From contig CACWLA010000003.1 of NCBI GenBank assembly GCA_902761665.1, positions 1-64,000 on the forward strand: a stretch of DNA of 64,000 nucleotides, in the 5' to 3' direction. The stretch is from an uncultured Lachnospiraceae bacterium (lineage in GTDB: Bacteria; Bacillota; Clostridia; Lachnospirales; Lachnospiraceae). Both the position numbers and the translations under genes were made by a program. Of the stretch, positions 25,801 to 34,380 are shown piece after piece (the stretch's first letter is position 1; the number at the start of each line of letters is the position of its first letter). The notes beneath the pieces were generated by a model. It saw nothing but the letters and a program-made list of their open reading frames with translations. It did no database searches and was not told the origin of the DNA.

Positions 25801-28800
25801 CGAAGACGGCTGGTGGTTCCTGGAAGGCACGACCCTGGCCAACGCCAAGCTCCTGACCGCGATGAATGCGGACGGGACCGCCTTCATTTCCCAGAAGACC
25901 GAAGGTCTCGAAATGAAGAAGGATTACGTCCATCCCGGCGCCAGCCAGGACGCCATCTATCAGTGGATCGCAGCGGCCGCGCAGAACGGCCTGAAGGTGG
26001 AAGGTTCCTACGTGAAGTTCGGCCATCAGGATCCCAATCCGAGCTGGCCTGACGGCGTGACCCTGAAGATCTGGCACGGCAGCACCCTCCTTCTGGAGAA
26101 GAAGGTGAAAGCCCTCCAGGGCGACGGCAATGACAATACCGTGAACTTCAGCTTCCCGAACCTGAACGTCAAGGCGGGAGACACCATCAGCTTCCAGATC
26201 TCCTCGGACGGCAACAGCGCCTGGGATGCCGGACGGCTGTCCGTCCTCATCGGCAACGGCACTGTACCGCAGCCGGATATCGATCAGGTGGAACCGGATC
26301 CGAACCGTACCAACAATACGAGCATCCCCGGCAGCTTCAACGCGAAGCAGGGCTACGACGGCTGGTATTACGGCATGTGCGACTGGGACAGCAAGAACTT
26401 CGTCATGCTTGCCTTCGACGCAGCAAATGAACGCTACTACAACAACGGCAAGCCCGAACTGAAGAAAGACTTCGTTGAGCCCGGAAACGGCAAGAACGCG
26501 GCCTACAAGTGGGTCGTGGCCAAGGACGGCACCATCTACGTGAAAGGTGAATACGTCAAGTTCGCCAACAATTCGGATGCGAAGGCTGACGGCACCTGCG
26601 TCAGGATCTTCGTAAACGGCGTGGAGAAGAAGTGGCTCGGCACGATTGGCAACTTCGCGGCGGACCAGACGGTCAGCTTCAATGAGACCTTTACGGTCAA
26701 GGCCGGCGACGAGATCGTCTTCGCGATCAACCCCGAAGCCAACGACAGCTGGGACGGCGGCAGGTTCTCGGTCACGATCAGCGATACGCCGGAAGAGGGT
26801 GAGGCAGAACCCGAGCCCACGCCGGCAGACCGTGACAACAACACGGTCCTTGCGGACGACTTCTCCGGTACCCAGGGTTACGAGGGCTGGTACTACGGCG
26901 CCTGTGACTGGGACGGCAAGAACTTCGCCATGATCAAGTATGACGAAGCGAACAGCAGATATTTCGAAGGCTCCAAGCCGGAACTGAAGAAAGATTACGT
27001 GGAACCCGGCAGCCGGAACGCGGCCTACAAGTGGGTCGTGGCCGAGGCCGGTACCGTGAAGATCGACCTTGAATATGTCAAGTTCGCCAACAACGCCGAT
27101 CCGGATGCGAACGGGACCAGCCTCAGAGTCTTCCTGAACGGCGGAGAGGAGAAATGGCTCGGTGTGGAAGGCAACTTCTCCGAAGAGAAGAAGGTCACGT
27201 ATACCGGGACCTTCGAAGTCAAGGCCGGCGACGTGTTCATCTTCGCCGTTGACGCCAACGGCAACGACAGTTACGACGGCGGACGGCTGAGCGTGAAGAT
27301 CAGCGATGCGAACGGCGTCGACAAGGCAGCCCTTGCATCGGCAATCACTGCTGCGGAAGCGCTGAAGGAAGAAGACTATACGGCTGAATCCTGGGCTGCT
27401 TTTGCGGAAGCGCTGGATGCCGCCAAGACCGTGAACGGAAAGGAAGACGCCACGCAGGCTGAGGTCGACGACGCCCTCGCTGCCCTGAACGCAGCAAAGG
27501 CTGCGCTGGTGAAACTGAATCCTGAACCCGCGCGGACCAACAACACCGTACTGGCAGACGACTTCTCCGGTGAACAGGGGAAGAACGGCTGGTACTACGG
27601 CGCCTGTGACTGGGACGGTGCGAACTTCACCGAACTGCCTTACGAAGCGGATAATGAACGCTATTACAATAACGGCGCGAAGCCGGAACTGAAGAAGGAC
27701 TTCGTGGAACCCGGCAGCGGCAGGAATGCCGGCTACAAGTGGATCGCCGCCGAGGACGGCACCATAAGCGTCACCGGCGAATACGTGAAATTTGCCAATT
27801 CCGAAGGCACGGGTACGGCATTCCGCATCCGTCTGAACGGCGAGGAGAAACTGTACGAAGGCTTTACCGGAACATCCGCATCAGACCGCAGCAAGAGCTT
27901 CGACCTGACCCTGGAGGTAAAGGCGGGCGACGAACTGCTCTTCCAGGTGGATCCTGAAGGCGACGATGCCTGGGACGGCGGACGGCTGAGCGTGAAGATC
28001 GCGTCTCCTGAAGAACCGGAACCCGGTGCCGACAAGACTGCGCTTGCGGCAGCCATTGCCGAGGCGGAAGCTCTGAAGGAAGAGGACTATACGGCTGAAT
28101 CCTGGGCTGCTTTTGCGGAAGCACTGGAGGCCGCCAAAGCCGTGAACGGGAAGGAAGACGCCGCGCAGGCGGAAGTCGATGATGCCCTCGCTGCCCTGAA
28201 CGCAGCAAAGGCGGCGCTGGTGAAGCTGAGTCCTGAACCCGCGCGGACCAACAACACCGTGCTGGCAGACGACTTCTCCGGCGAACAGGGGAAGAACGGC
28301 TGGTACTACGGTGCCTGTGACTGGGACGGTGCGAACTTCACCGAACTGCCTTACGAAGCGGATAATGAACGCTATTACAATAACGGAGCGAAGCCGGAAC
28401 TGAAGAAGGACTTCGTGGAACCCGGCAGCGGCAGGAATGCCGGCTACAAGTGGATCGCCGCCGAGGACGGCACCGTAAGCGTCACCGGCGAATACGTGAA
28501 GTTTGCCTTCAGCGAAGGCACGGGTACGGCATTCCGCATCCGTCTGAACGGCGTGGAGAAGTTGTATGAAGGCTTTGGGAATGCGCCCGCAGAAGAGCGC
28601 AGCAAGAGCTTCGACCTGACCCTGGAGGTGAAGGCGGGCGACGAACTGCTCTTCCAGGTGGATCCCGAAGGAGGCGATGCCAACGACGGCGGACGGCTGA
28701 GCGTGAAGATCGCGTCTCTTGAAGAACCGGAACCTGAAGTCAACAAGGCTTCGCTGCAGGAAGCCATCACCGCAGCGGAAACGCTGGATCCCGCGCGGTT

Positions 28801-30433
28801 CTCCGGGACGACCTGGACCGCACTGGAACAGGCGCTGGCGAACGCAAAGGCCGTCAACGATGACCCGGATGCCACCCAGGCAGAAGTCGACGCCGCGGTG
28901 GAAGCACTGAATACGAAGCTGTCTGCGCTGGCACCGCGGGCAAACGAAACCACTCTGCTGAATGACTTCAGCGGCACGCAGAGAAAGAACGGCTGGTGCT
29001 ACGGCGCCTGTGACTGGAACGGTGCGAACTTCACCGAACTGTCTTACGAAGCGGATAACGAACGTTATTACAATAATGGAGCGAAGCCGGAACTGAAGAA
29101 AGACTTCGTGGAACCCGGCAGCGGGAGGAACGCCGGCTACAAGTGGATCGCCGCCGAGGACGGCACCGTAAGTGTCAGCGGCGAATACGTGAAGTTTGCC
29201 TTCAGCGAAGGCACAGGAACCGCATTCCGCATCCGCCTGAACGGCGATGAGAAGTTGTATGAAGGCTTTGGGAATGCACCCGCTGAAGAGCGCAGCAAGA
29301 GCTTTGACCTGACCCTGGAGGTGAAGGCGGGCGACGAGCTGCTCTTCCAGGTGGATCCCGAAGGGGGCGATGCCAACGACGGCGGACGACTGACCGTGGT
29401 GATCAGCCCTGCTGAAAGCGGCGAACCGGAAACAAAGTACAGCGTCAGCTACAAGTACGACGGCGAATATCCTGAAGCGGTCATGAGCACCCTGCCCAAG
29501 GACGACGGACAGTACGCGAACGGCGAGACAGTTACGGCAAAAGAGCCGCTCCAGACCTCTGTTGACATGGAAGAGGACGGAAAGGTCGTCGGCACCTGGA
29601 CGTTTGACGGCTGGGATAAGGACAGCGAAACCGTAAACGGCGCAGACGTCGTGTTTACCGGCACCTGGACGTATACGGCCGCACCGGAGAAAAAGTTTAC
29701 GGTGACCTACCAGTACAGCGGCACCTATCCCGAAGCGGTCATGAACACGCTGCCGAAGGATGAGGAAAAATACGCGAACGGCGAAGTCGCGACGGCAAAG
29801 ATGCCGAGCCCTTCGTCCGTGGAAGCGACGAAAGACGGTGACCGCGGTGCCTGGGAATTCAAGGGCTGGGACAAGGAAAGCGTAAAGGTAAACAACGCGG
29901 ACGTCGTGTTTACCGGCACCTGGGAATTCAGCAGAATGAACAAGGCAGTACTGAAAGATGATTTCAGCGCCGTGCAGGGCACGAACGGCTGGTATTACGG
30001 CATGTGCGAATGGGACAGCAAGAACTTCGCTCTGCTTTCCTATGACAGCGAGAAAGGCGGGTATTATAACAACGGCAAGCCGGAACTGAAAGCCGACTTC
30101 GTTGAGCCCGGAAACGGTATGAACGCAGCCTACAAATGGGTCGCGGCGAAAAACGGTAAGATCACGGTTTCCGGAGATTACGTAAAGTTTGCCAACAGCG
30201 AAGACCCGAACGCTGACGGCGTGTGCGTCCGCATCTTCCTGAACGGCAAGGAAGTGAAATGGATGGGAGGAGAAGACAGCATCCAGAACAACTTCTCTGA
30301 AGAACGGAAGGTGGAATTTAACGAGACCTATACCGTTGAAGCCGGCAGCGAGCTGATCTTTGCAATCAGCCCCGAAAAAAACGACAGCTGGGACGGCGGA
30401 CGCCTGACCGTAACGATCACCCCTGCCGACTGA
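22841..30433 (+). CDS. Giant membrane-anchored multi-repeat protein with FIVAR-like and SHIRT-like modules
   Basis: The 2530-residue product starts with a short basic cytoplasmic tail and one membrane helix (about 16-40), so it is an N-terminally anchored extracellular protein; no LPXTG is present at the C-terminus. About 12 copies of a 150-180-residue domain follow. They begin near residues 90, 265, 440, 625, 800, 975, 1157, 1333, 1567, 1803, 2037 and 2367. Each has a Q-G-x-x-G-W start, a K-W-V-x-A-x-x-G core, a V-K-A-G-D strand and a final D-G-G-x-x-x-V strand. I do not recognise this domain; a carbohydrate-binding jelly roll is plausible. Three FIVAR-like helical modules (near nt 27313, 28027 and 28740) and two SHIRT-like modules (near nt 29440 and 29690) are inserted in the second half. 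GAGGAGG supports the chosen start. It is in an operon with the GH32 lipoprotein, suggesting polysaccharide capture or adhesion. Confidence 0.85.
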   Translation: MSQEQENKVSKPSRKVLWIVLGCILVAGIGVGAAALLGLFGGKKASSGVNYDEAVRVAASWPDAFEAEVYNEPAFEDDEKRTNNAFNVKDFGEQGKNGWFYRYGNAKKPERSKRVERFDGATYSQMGANGLEIKSNFLHTSEAASPILEWRAAQDGRVNILLTYVKNVNGDANPGYPDGVQLLIYKNGELLKLENVDISTTEELLTQIRIDDLEVKKGDSLYFVVSARSNNAYDGGSLYIDIRDVNAPEISTEPEAGRKDNNANNQADFGAQGKNGWLYLVGTDPQTAKPASHEAEDGSYIDSGSPNLTMSQGFIHPALNNDAVLAWVPAVDGDVDLRVKYSKFEQHDGNPDFPDGVIVRVYKNGELLFEEHVDAPSKGENVISFRSPKLAVTTKDRLYFTVGAEGNASYDGGAFDITVIDINGAKTEKDVKIETQGVRQNIADVAIDFGPQGSNGWFFQSGYADEPFDAYNMEDFDQKEDRYFHESWLEIKRDYVNPGEHGRSAVIKWEVAQNGTVSIRAAYTKTKNEDANPDWPDGTRVSLYHNGKLLKQETFEPNTVEEITKRLDVESLEVAQGDYITLVINGLNNIAYDGGKYEFAIGTLSGLAGRTEKDVAATPASRTNFASTKDDFGKQGTNGWYYQFGYGTDPFTAVNIENYKEGERYLSDENVEIKKDFIVPAGNKSALVKWVVAQNGRINIDLEYTKLKNEDANPSWPDGVTVYLFHNSKVLKQLSFQPYTDREVTGSLSVNALSVKAGDVITMLVDPGKNPAYDAGKYMFVIEDTDKIPAVAAGNWDNNTSLKGLGSVKQGTDGWFFLEGWSISDVRVLTKMTADGLGWLSRRTDGLEMKDGYVHTGESWDPIYQWVAGQSGRIDISGEYMKFGHQDPNPNWPDGVIVKIWHNGTLLKNTKVQVRKGDGNNNTISFSFDGLAVARGDKLSFQISAGANNAWDGGQISVVIEATSNVKRTPGDDNNSNLGALASLKQGEDGWWFLEGTTLANAKLLTAMNADGTAFISQKTEGLEMKKDYVHPGASQDAIYQWIAAAAQNGLKVEGSYVKFGHQDPNPSWPDGVTLKIWHGSTLLLEKKVKALQGDGNDNTVNFSFPNLNVKAGDTISFQISSDGNSAWDAGRLSVLIGNGTVPQPDIDQVEPDPNRTNNTSIPGSFNAKQGYDGWYYGMCDWDSKNFVMLAFDAANERYYNNGKPELKKDFVEPGNGKNAAYKWVVAKDGTIYVKGEYVKFANNSDAKADGTCVRIFVNGVEKKWLGTIGNFAADQTVSFNETFTVKAGDEIVFAINPEANDSWDGGRFSVTISDTPEEGEAEPEPTPADRDNNTVLADDFSGTQGYEGWYYGACDWDGKNFAMIKYDEANSRYFEGSKPELKKDYVEPGSRNAAYKWVVAEAGTVKIDLEYVKFANNADPDANGTSLRVFLNGGEEKWLGVEGNFSEEKKVTYTGTFEVKAGDVFIFAVDANGNDSYDGGRLSVKISDANGVDKAALASAITAAEALKEEDYTAESWAAFAEALDAAKTVNGKEDATQAEVDDALAALNAAKAALVKLNPEPARTNNTVLADDFSGEQGKNGWYYGACDWDGANFTELPYEADNERYYNNGAKPELKKDFVEPGSGRNAGYKWIAAEDGTISVTGEYVKFANSEGTGTAFRIRLNGEEKLYEGFTGTSASDRSKSFDLTLEVKAGDELLFQVDPEGDDAWDGGRLSVKIASPEEPEPGADKTALAAAIAEAEALKEEDYTAESWAAFAEALEAAKAVNGKEDAAQAEVDDALAALNAAKAALVKLSPEPARTNNTVLADDFSGEQGKNGWYYGACDWDGANFTELPYEADNERYYNNGAKPELKKDFVEPGSGRNAGYKWIAAEDGTVSVTGEYVKFAFSEGTGTAFRIRLNGVEKLYEGFGNAPAEERSKSFDLTLEVKAGDELLFQVDPEGGDANDGGRLSVKIASLEEPEPEVNKASLQEAITAAETLDPARFSGTTWTALEQALANAKAVNDDPDATQAEVDAAVEALNTKLSALAPRANETTLLNDFSGTQRKNGWCYGACDWNGANFTELSYEADNERYYNNGAKPELKKDFVEPGSGRNAGYKWIAAEDGTVSVSGEYVKFAFSEGTGTAFRIRLNGDEKLYEGFGNAPAEERSKSFDLTLEVKAGDELLFQVDPEGGDANDGGRLTVVISPAESGEPETKYSVSYKYDGEYPEAVMSTLPKDDGQYANGETVTAKEPLQTSVDMEEDGKVVGTWTFDGWDKDSETVNGADVVFTGTWTYTAAPEKKFTVTYQYSGTYPEAVMNTLPKDEEKYANGEVATAKMPSPSSVEATKDGDRGAWEFKGWDKESVKVNNADVVFTGTWEFSRMNKAVLKDDFSAVQGTNGWYYGMCEWDSKNFALLSYDSEKGGYYNNGKPELKADFVEPGNGMNAAYKWVAAKNGKITVSGDYVKFANSEDPNADGVCVRIFLNGKEVKWMGGEDSIQNNFSEERKVEFNETYTVEAGSELIFAISPEKNDSWDGGRLTVTITPAD
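27530..28951 (+). repeat. Tandem near-identical 711-bp direct repeat inside the giant gene
   Basis: Unit one (27530-28240) and unit two (28241-28951) both begin GCGCGGACCAACAACACCGT. Each encodes one unknown domain plus one FIVAR-like module, and the domain parts are nearly identical at the DNA level. The FIVAR part of the second unit diverges. A third domain copy, less alike at its start, follows from about 28960 to 29400. Confidence 0.8.
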
Positions 30434-30478
30434 GTATCGGCGCTTCTCGATCACATCAGATGCTCCTGATGATCAAAT

Positions 30479-30519
30479 CTGCCCCTGCCGGCCTTCGGGT
30501 CGGACAGGGGCAGGTTTTT
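30479..30519 (+). terminator. Terminator of the GH32/giant-protein operon
   Basis: CTGCCCCTG pairs with CAGGGGCAG around an inner CCGGCC-TTCG-GGTCGG stem, followed by GTTTTT. Confidence 0.85.
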
Positions 30520-30553
30520 ATCGGGATCGGCACGGCGCTTTTCACCGCGGTCA

Positions 30554-30582
30554 TTGCGAAAACGGCGTCTGTTTGCTATATT
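30554..30582 (+). promoter_or_regulatory. Promoter of the YcxB-like gene
   Basis: TTGCGA (30554-30559) and TATATT (30577-30582) are separated by 17 bases, 77 bases before the start codon. Confidence 0.6.
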
Positions 30583-30658
30583 GGTTGTCAGGAACCCGCT
30601 GCAAAGCCGAGGCCTGCAGCATGCAGCCGAAAAGGCGGCGGGAACGGGAGGAGCGAAA

Positions 30659-31771
30659 ATGTTTCGCTATACGATCACAGAAGAAGAATACCTGGAAATG
30701 TCAGCCTTCATGCTGAAAAAGCGCCGCGGCGGCCCGAAGACCGCCGTTCCGAAACTGCTGCTCAAGACGGTTGTCCAGATGACCGCGGCAGCCCTACTGA
30801 TCTTCCGCTATAACGAGGGGGTCGCCCCCTGGATGAAATGGTCACTCGGGATCCTGTCCCTCCTGTGGGCACTGATCTCGCTTTTCCAGTACTTTTTCGT
30901 CGGCTTAAGGGCGAAGATGCTGCTTGCGCAGGCAAAAAGCGGCCCGCAGGCAAAGAACTTCTGGAAGGATCACCGCCTGGAACTCTGGGATGACAGTCTG
31001 CATCTTTCCTTCGGCAGCGAGCGGCTGGAACTGCCGTACGATGAAGTCACCGAGATCGCGGAAACGGAGTCGCTGCATCTGATCTTCCGGGGACGCGACG
31101 TCTTCGAACTGGTCCCGAAGCGGGCGGCGGACGGATTCCGGGAAACCTTCCTGCAGGCGTGGAACAGCGCAAAGGCAAAAAAGATGGAAGGGACAAAGAA
31201 GTCGCTGATTAAGGAAGCCTCCTTCGCGAAGAACCTCTCGATAAGCAAGGCGGAACTGGCTAAGGAGCTCGCGCTCATGAAAAAACGGAGTCTCCGCTAT
31301 GCCTGCGGCTGGACGGGCTTCATGGTCTTCAGCCTGGGCTTTCCGCTGGCCCTCGCCGTGTACAGCGCCGCCGCGGGTGCCTGGCCGACCGTAGCGCTCT
31401 GCCTGCTGGCCTTCGTTCTGTTCAATCTCCGCCTGTTCGTCATCTTCACGCCTTCCTACCGGAACCTGATCGAGGGGAGGCTCCCGGACCCGGGTGAGGA
31501 TGGCTATCTGCTGGCGGTAAAAGGCAGGACGGCCTATTTCCTCGGTGCGGACAGCGGGACTTCGTATTCGATGGCCAAACTGCAGAAAAAAGTGAGGGAT
31601 GCGGAGGGCCTTTTCCTGTACTTTGAGAAGCAGAACATGCTTTTCGTGCCGCAGGAGGCGGCCGCTGGCTTTGAAGTCGCTGCCGGCCTGAAGAAGAGCA
31701 TCCGCGCGATAGCGGCATCCGATACCGGCGTACAGGCGGATGATGAGGAAGAAACGGCTCCCGAAAAGTAA
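30659..31771 (+). CDS. YcxB-like membrane protein
   Basis: The 370-residue protein appears to hold two similar halves. Each half has an N-terminal cytoplasmic stretch, a pair of membrane helices (about 43-80 and 215-265) and a YcxB-like beta-domain after the helices. In the first half that domain has L-P-Y-D-E-V-T-E-I and L-V-P-K-R; in the second it has S-Y-S-M-A-K-L and F-V-P-Q-E. The function of YcxB-type proteins is unknown. GGGAGGAG precedes the chosen ATG. It has its own promoter and terminator, so it is probably monocistronic. Confidence 0.7.
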   Translation: MFRYTITEEEYLEMSAFMLKKRRGGPKTAVPKLLLKTVVQMTAAALLIFRYNEGVAPWMKWSLGILSLLWALISLFQYFFVGLRAKMLLAQAKSGPQAKNFWKDHRLELWDDSLHLSFGSERLELPYDEVTEIAETESLHLIFRGRDVFELVPKRAADGFRETFLQAWNSAKAKKMEGTKKSLIKEASFAKNLSISKAELAKELALMKKRSLRYACGWTGFMVFSLGFPLALAVYSAAAGAWPTVALCLLAFVLFNLRLFVIFTPSYRNLIEGRLPDPGEDGYLLAVKGRTAYFLGADSGTSYSMAKLQKKVRDAEGLFLYFEKQNMLFVPQEAAAGFEVAAGLKKSIRAIAASDTGVQADDEEETAPEK

Positions 31772-31790
31772 GAGTATCTGACCGGATATG

Positions 31791-31840
31791 AAAACAGACC
31801 TCCTGTGACTGTCACAGGAGGCCTGTTTCATTTTGGTCTG
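31791..31840. terminator. Terminator between convergent genes
   Basis: AAACAG(A)CCTCCTGTGA pairs with TCACAGGAGG(C)CTGTTT around CTG (31792-31828). TTTT follows on the plus strand, and A residues on the other side allow use by the minus-strand gene. Confidence 0.75.
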
Positions 31841-31850
31841 CCGTATGCTT

Positions 31851-32234
31851 TTACGGCTGCCGGAGGAGCAGGCGGCGGAAGCCGCTTTCCAGGACGGCCA
31901 GCTGCGCCGCAGAGGGGGCAGGGCCTTTTTCTTCTGCAGGGGCGGTGTCGCCGTCGTCCCGGCGGACCCGGGCCAGCATTGCACGGACCTCGCGGGCGGA
32001 AAGGCCGAGCGCTTCGGCCATGGCAGTCACACCCGGCCGGAAGCCCAGCATCATCCCGTAGGCATTGTACAGAGCCAGGAAGGCTTCATCGGCGCTCCCT
32101 GCCGTTAAGGCCTTCTGATAGAAGGGCAGCGCCCTTCCCTTCGCAAGGAGCCATTCCGGCAGTTCATCCGTTCTGAGCCCGGCGGCCGCGGCCTGAAAGC
32201 CGGCCAGGACGGTCTCTTTCTGCTTATTGGTCAT
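31851..32234 (-). CDS. Small soluble protein of unknown function
   Basis: This 127-residue protein is mostly helical and I recognise no family. A central A-M-A-E-A-L-G-L-S-A-R-E-V-R-A-M-L stretch (about 72-88) looks like a helix-turn-helix, so a small DNA-binding role is possible. A low-complexity Asp/Pro/Glu linker and a short basic C-terminal helix follow. It lies 9 bases after the third M14-like gene and is probably the last gene of the gamma-glutamyl operon. Confidence 0.6.
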   Translation of the reverse strand: MTNKQKETVLAGFQAAAAGLRTDELPEWLLAKGRALPFYQKALTAGSADEAFLALYNAYGMMLGFRPGVTAMAEALGLSAREVRAMLARVRRDDGDTAPAEEKGPAPSAAQLAVLESGFRRLLLRQP

Positions 32235-32243
32235 TTTCTTCTC

Positions 32244-33194
32244 CTATCTCATGTCCAGATACCGCAGCACGTACTGCACGATCTGCAGCTGGTCGCTGAC
32301 GCGGCGTCCGATTGCGAAACCGCGGAAGGTCTCGACCGTGATCGCGGGGATGCCCAGTTCGTTGGATACCGTATTGTTGATGCTTCCCTGCGGGCCGGGG
32401 CCGTAGCTGACGTACTCGTTCGCGCAGAGCTCGCCGTCCTGCGTCGCGAACAGCAGGTCAAAGAACATGTCCTTCGCGTCGCCGAGTTCCGTAAAGATCA
32501 GGCTGCTGCCCAGGAAATCCCGGCCGCTCGTGTAGACGATCGCTTCGTGCAGGTCGAAGACCAGGTACGGTTTGACCCGTTCGATGTCCCGGAAGATCGC
32601 GTTCGCCATCCGCTCGGCTTCGTTCCCGGTCTCGCTGCCGGGGAAGGAGCGGTTGAGGTCCTGGCGGTCCTTTACGTAGCGCGTAACGTTTTTCGCGCCG
32701 TTCGTATTGGCCGGAGCGATGACGTAGAGCTCGCCTTTTTTCAGGGTCGCGCCGCGCAGGAGGCGTCCCGCATACCAGGCAGCGATCTCGTCGCCGTGCA
32801 CGCCGGCCACGACGTAGATGACCGGGCCTTCCTCCGCCCCGCGGATGTGCAGGACCTCCGCTTCGGTGATCTCGCCGGGGCAGAGAACGTAACGTTCCGT
32901 TTCCACCGGATAGGTCTCCGTGAAGAGGTCCTCCCCGAAATCGGAGAAGTGCATGGCGTCAATGTCCAGATCTGCGTACTGATCCTTCACACGGCTGCCG
33001 TCCCAGAGCATTTCCACGCCGTGGACGGTCACGACCGACCAGCCCTCCTCCGTCTGCAGATGGGTCTCCGCTTCCGAAGAGGCAGCCGCAGGCGTCTCTG
33101 CCGGCGCGGTGCTGGCGGAAGGACTTCTGCCGCAGGCTGAGAGCAGGGTGCAGAGGATCAGGAACAGGGCGGTGATTCGTAAATTACGAGGCAT
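32244..33194 (-). CDS. Aspartoacylase/succinylglutamate desuccinylase-like M14 lipoprotein
   Basis: This 316-residue protein has a lipoprotein signal peptide with Cys21 in L-L-S-A-C and a Ser/Ala/Thr linker. The zinc-carboxypeptidase-fold domain has G-V-H-G-D-E (His133, Glu136), D-L-N-R-S-F-P-G (Asn181, Arg182) and F-D-L-H-E (His216), the usual zinc and substrate residues. V-E-T-F near residue 293 may hold the catalytic Glu. Anchored outside the membrane, it likely hydrolyses an amide of an acidic amino acid. Its location beside ggt and the poly-gamma-glutamate genes suggests a gamma-glutamyl or glutamyl-amide substrate. Confidence 0.8.
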   Translation of the reverse strand: MPRNLRITALFLILCTLLSACGRSPSASTAPAETPAAASSEAETHLQTEEGWSVVTVHGVEMLWDGSRVKDQYADLDIDAMHFSDFGEDLFTETYPVETERYVLCPGEITEAEVLHIRGAEEGPVIYVVAGVHGDEIAAWYAGRLLRGATLKKGELYVIAPANTNGAKNVTRYVKDRQDLNRSFPGSETGNEAERMANAIFRDIERVKPYLVFDLHEAIVYTSGRDFLGSSLIFTELGDAKDMFFDLLFATQDGELCANEYVSYGPGPQGSINNTVSNELGIPAITVETFRGFAIGRRVSDQLQIVQYVLRYLDMR

Positions 33195-33203
33195 TTTGTC
33201 TGT

Positions 33204-33228
33204 CGGGCGGAGGGAAGTCCTCCGCCCG
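33204..33228 (-). other. Perfect 10-bp intercistronic hairpin
   Basis: CGGGCGGAGG and CCTCCGCCCG pair around GAAGT, with no T run. It lies between two M14-like genes and may protect or process the transcript. Confidence 0.6.
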
Positions 33229-33239
33229 CCTTTCTCAGT

Positions 33240-34367
33240 TTACTTCGGGGAGGCCAGATAGGCCCCGATCCCGTTGGTCAGGATGTCTTTGTAGCCGGGG
33301 ACGTCGCCCGGATCGATCGCGCCGGCAGGGCCGTCGTAGGCCCGGCAGAACTCAAAGAGCGCCGTCAGGTGACGCGCGCAGCGTTCGCTCATGCCGATGC
33401 CGCTCTCCGGGAAGTCCACGGTCAGAGCGCCGTAGCGGCCGGCGCGGACGTAGAACTTGTCCTGCCCCGTGACGATCATTTCAGGCGTGACCGTTCCGTG
33501 CAGACGGCCCTGGGAAGCGTTCGCGGTCTCCATCAGGAGGGCCAGGGTATTCGTGAAATCGCCCAGCTCACGGTGGGTCAGGCCGTGCAGCTTCTTCGGG
33601 GAAGCTTCCACGGAGATCTTCATCACGTCCTCGAGTTCCCAGAGGGAGAGGGTCGCGAGATCCATCGCGTTCTCATGCGCCACGATGGCGTTGACGGTCG
33701 TGTATTCCGGAGACGCTTCGTGCAGGTCCACGGTGATGGTGACGTCATGCTTCAGGATGAACTGCGTGATGCCGTAGGCGACCTTTTCGGTGAGCGTACC
33801 GTCCTCGCGGCCCGGATAGGCGCGGTTCAGATTCCGGATCTCACTGCCGGAGAGGGTCTGCCCGGAGGAGGCGTGCACGTAGACTTCGCTGTCCGGCCAC
33901 TGGTCGATGGGATTGGTGGCGCGGGAACCGAAGCGGAACCAGCGGCTGCCGCCGGCGGTTTCAATGGTGAAGCGCTGCGGCGAGCCCTCCTGCGGGTCAT
34001 TGCAGGTGAAGGCACTGTTGTTGGCCCGCGGGATCACGTAGAATACGCCGGCTGAGGGCTTCAGCGTCTCGATCAGGGAGATGGCGGAGATGAAACCGGA
34101 CGGTTCGTTCGGATGCGTTCCGCCGAGGACCAGCATGCTGGCGCCCGGAACGCCGCTGTCCAGGATGTAGATCTCGGTGTCACCGGAGGTCCCTTCCAGG
34201 GAAGGACAGTATTTGCTGAGCATTTCCCGGCCTGTCACGCCGGGGCCGGGGTAGATGGGCTCCTCTTCCTTCATGGAGCGGAAGTTCAGGCCCAGATAAA
34301 CGACCATCGCGATGACGAACAGCGTCAGAAGCGAGGCGGTCAGGATGTGGCGGGGGATCTTTTTCAT
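33240..34367 (-). CDS. Membrane-anchored aspartoacylase/M14-like metallo-hydrolase (module 2)
   Basis: The 375-residue protein starts with one membrane helix (about 8-27) and an extracytoplasmic M14/AstE-like domain. Zinc-site residues are His85 and Glu88 in G-G-T-H-P-N-E and His216 in V-D-L-H-E-A; R-N-L-N-R-A-Y-P-G supplies the substrate-binding Asn181 and Arg182. It is clearly paralogous to the 387-residue protein at 36.6-37.7 kb. Its start lies 13 bases after the 48-residue membrane protein and GGGGGGATG acts as the binding site. A likely role is trimming gamma-glutamyl or N-acyl amino acid compounds for the adjacent permease. Confidence 0.82.
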   Translation of the reverse strand: MKKIPRHILTASLLTLFVIAMVVYLGLNFRSMKEEEPIYPGPGVTGREMLSKYCPSLEGTSGDTEIYILDSGVPGASMLVLGGTHPNEPSGFISAISLIETLKPSAGVFYVIPRANNSAFTCNDPQEGSPQRFTIETAGGSRWFRFGSRATNPIDQWPDSEVYVHASSGQTLSGSEIRNLNRAYPGREDGTLTEKVAYGITQFILKHDVTITVDLHEASPEYTTVNAIVAHENAMDLATLSLWELEDVMKISVEASPKKLHGLTHRELGDFTNTLALLMETANASQGRLHGTVTPEMIVTGQDKFYVRAGRYGALTVDFPESGIGMSERCARHLTALFEFCRAYDGPAGAIDPGDVPGYKDILTNGIGAYLASPK

Positions 34368-34380
34368 GTTCTCATCCCCC

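Noticed and set aside
22706..26077. 1123-codon open frame on the minus strand opposite the giant repeat gene
   Set aside because: It lacks a ribosome binding site, spans two real genes, and its product is a repetitive Val/Arg/Asp/His-rich shadow of the plus-strand repeats in GC-rich DNA.
27881..30454. 857-codon open frame on the minus strand
   Set aside because: It is the same kind of antisense shadow; its apparent repeats mirror the coding repeats of the plus strand.
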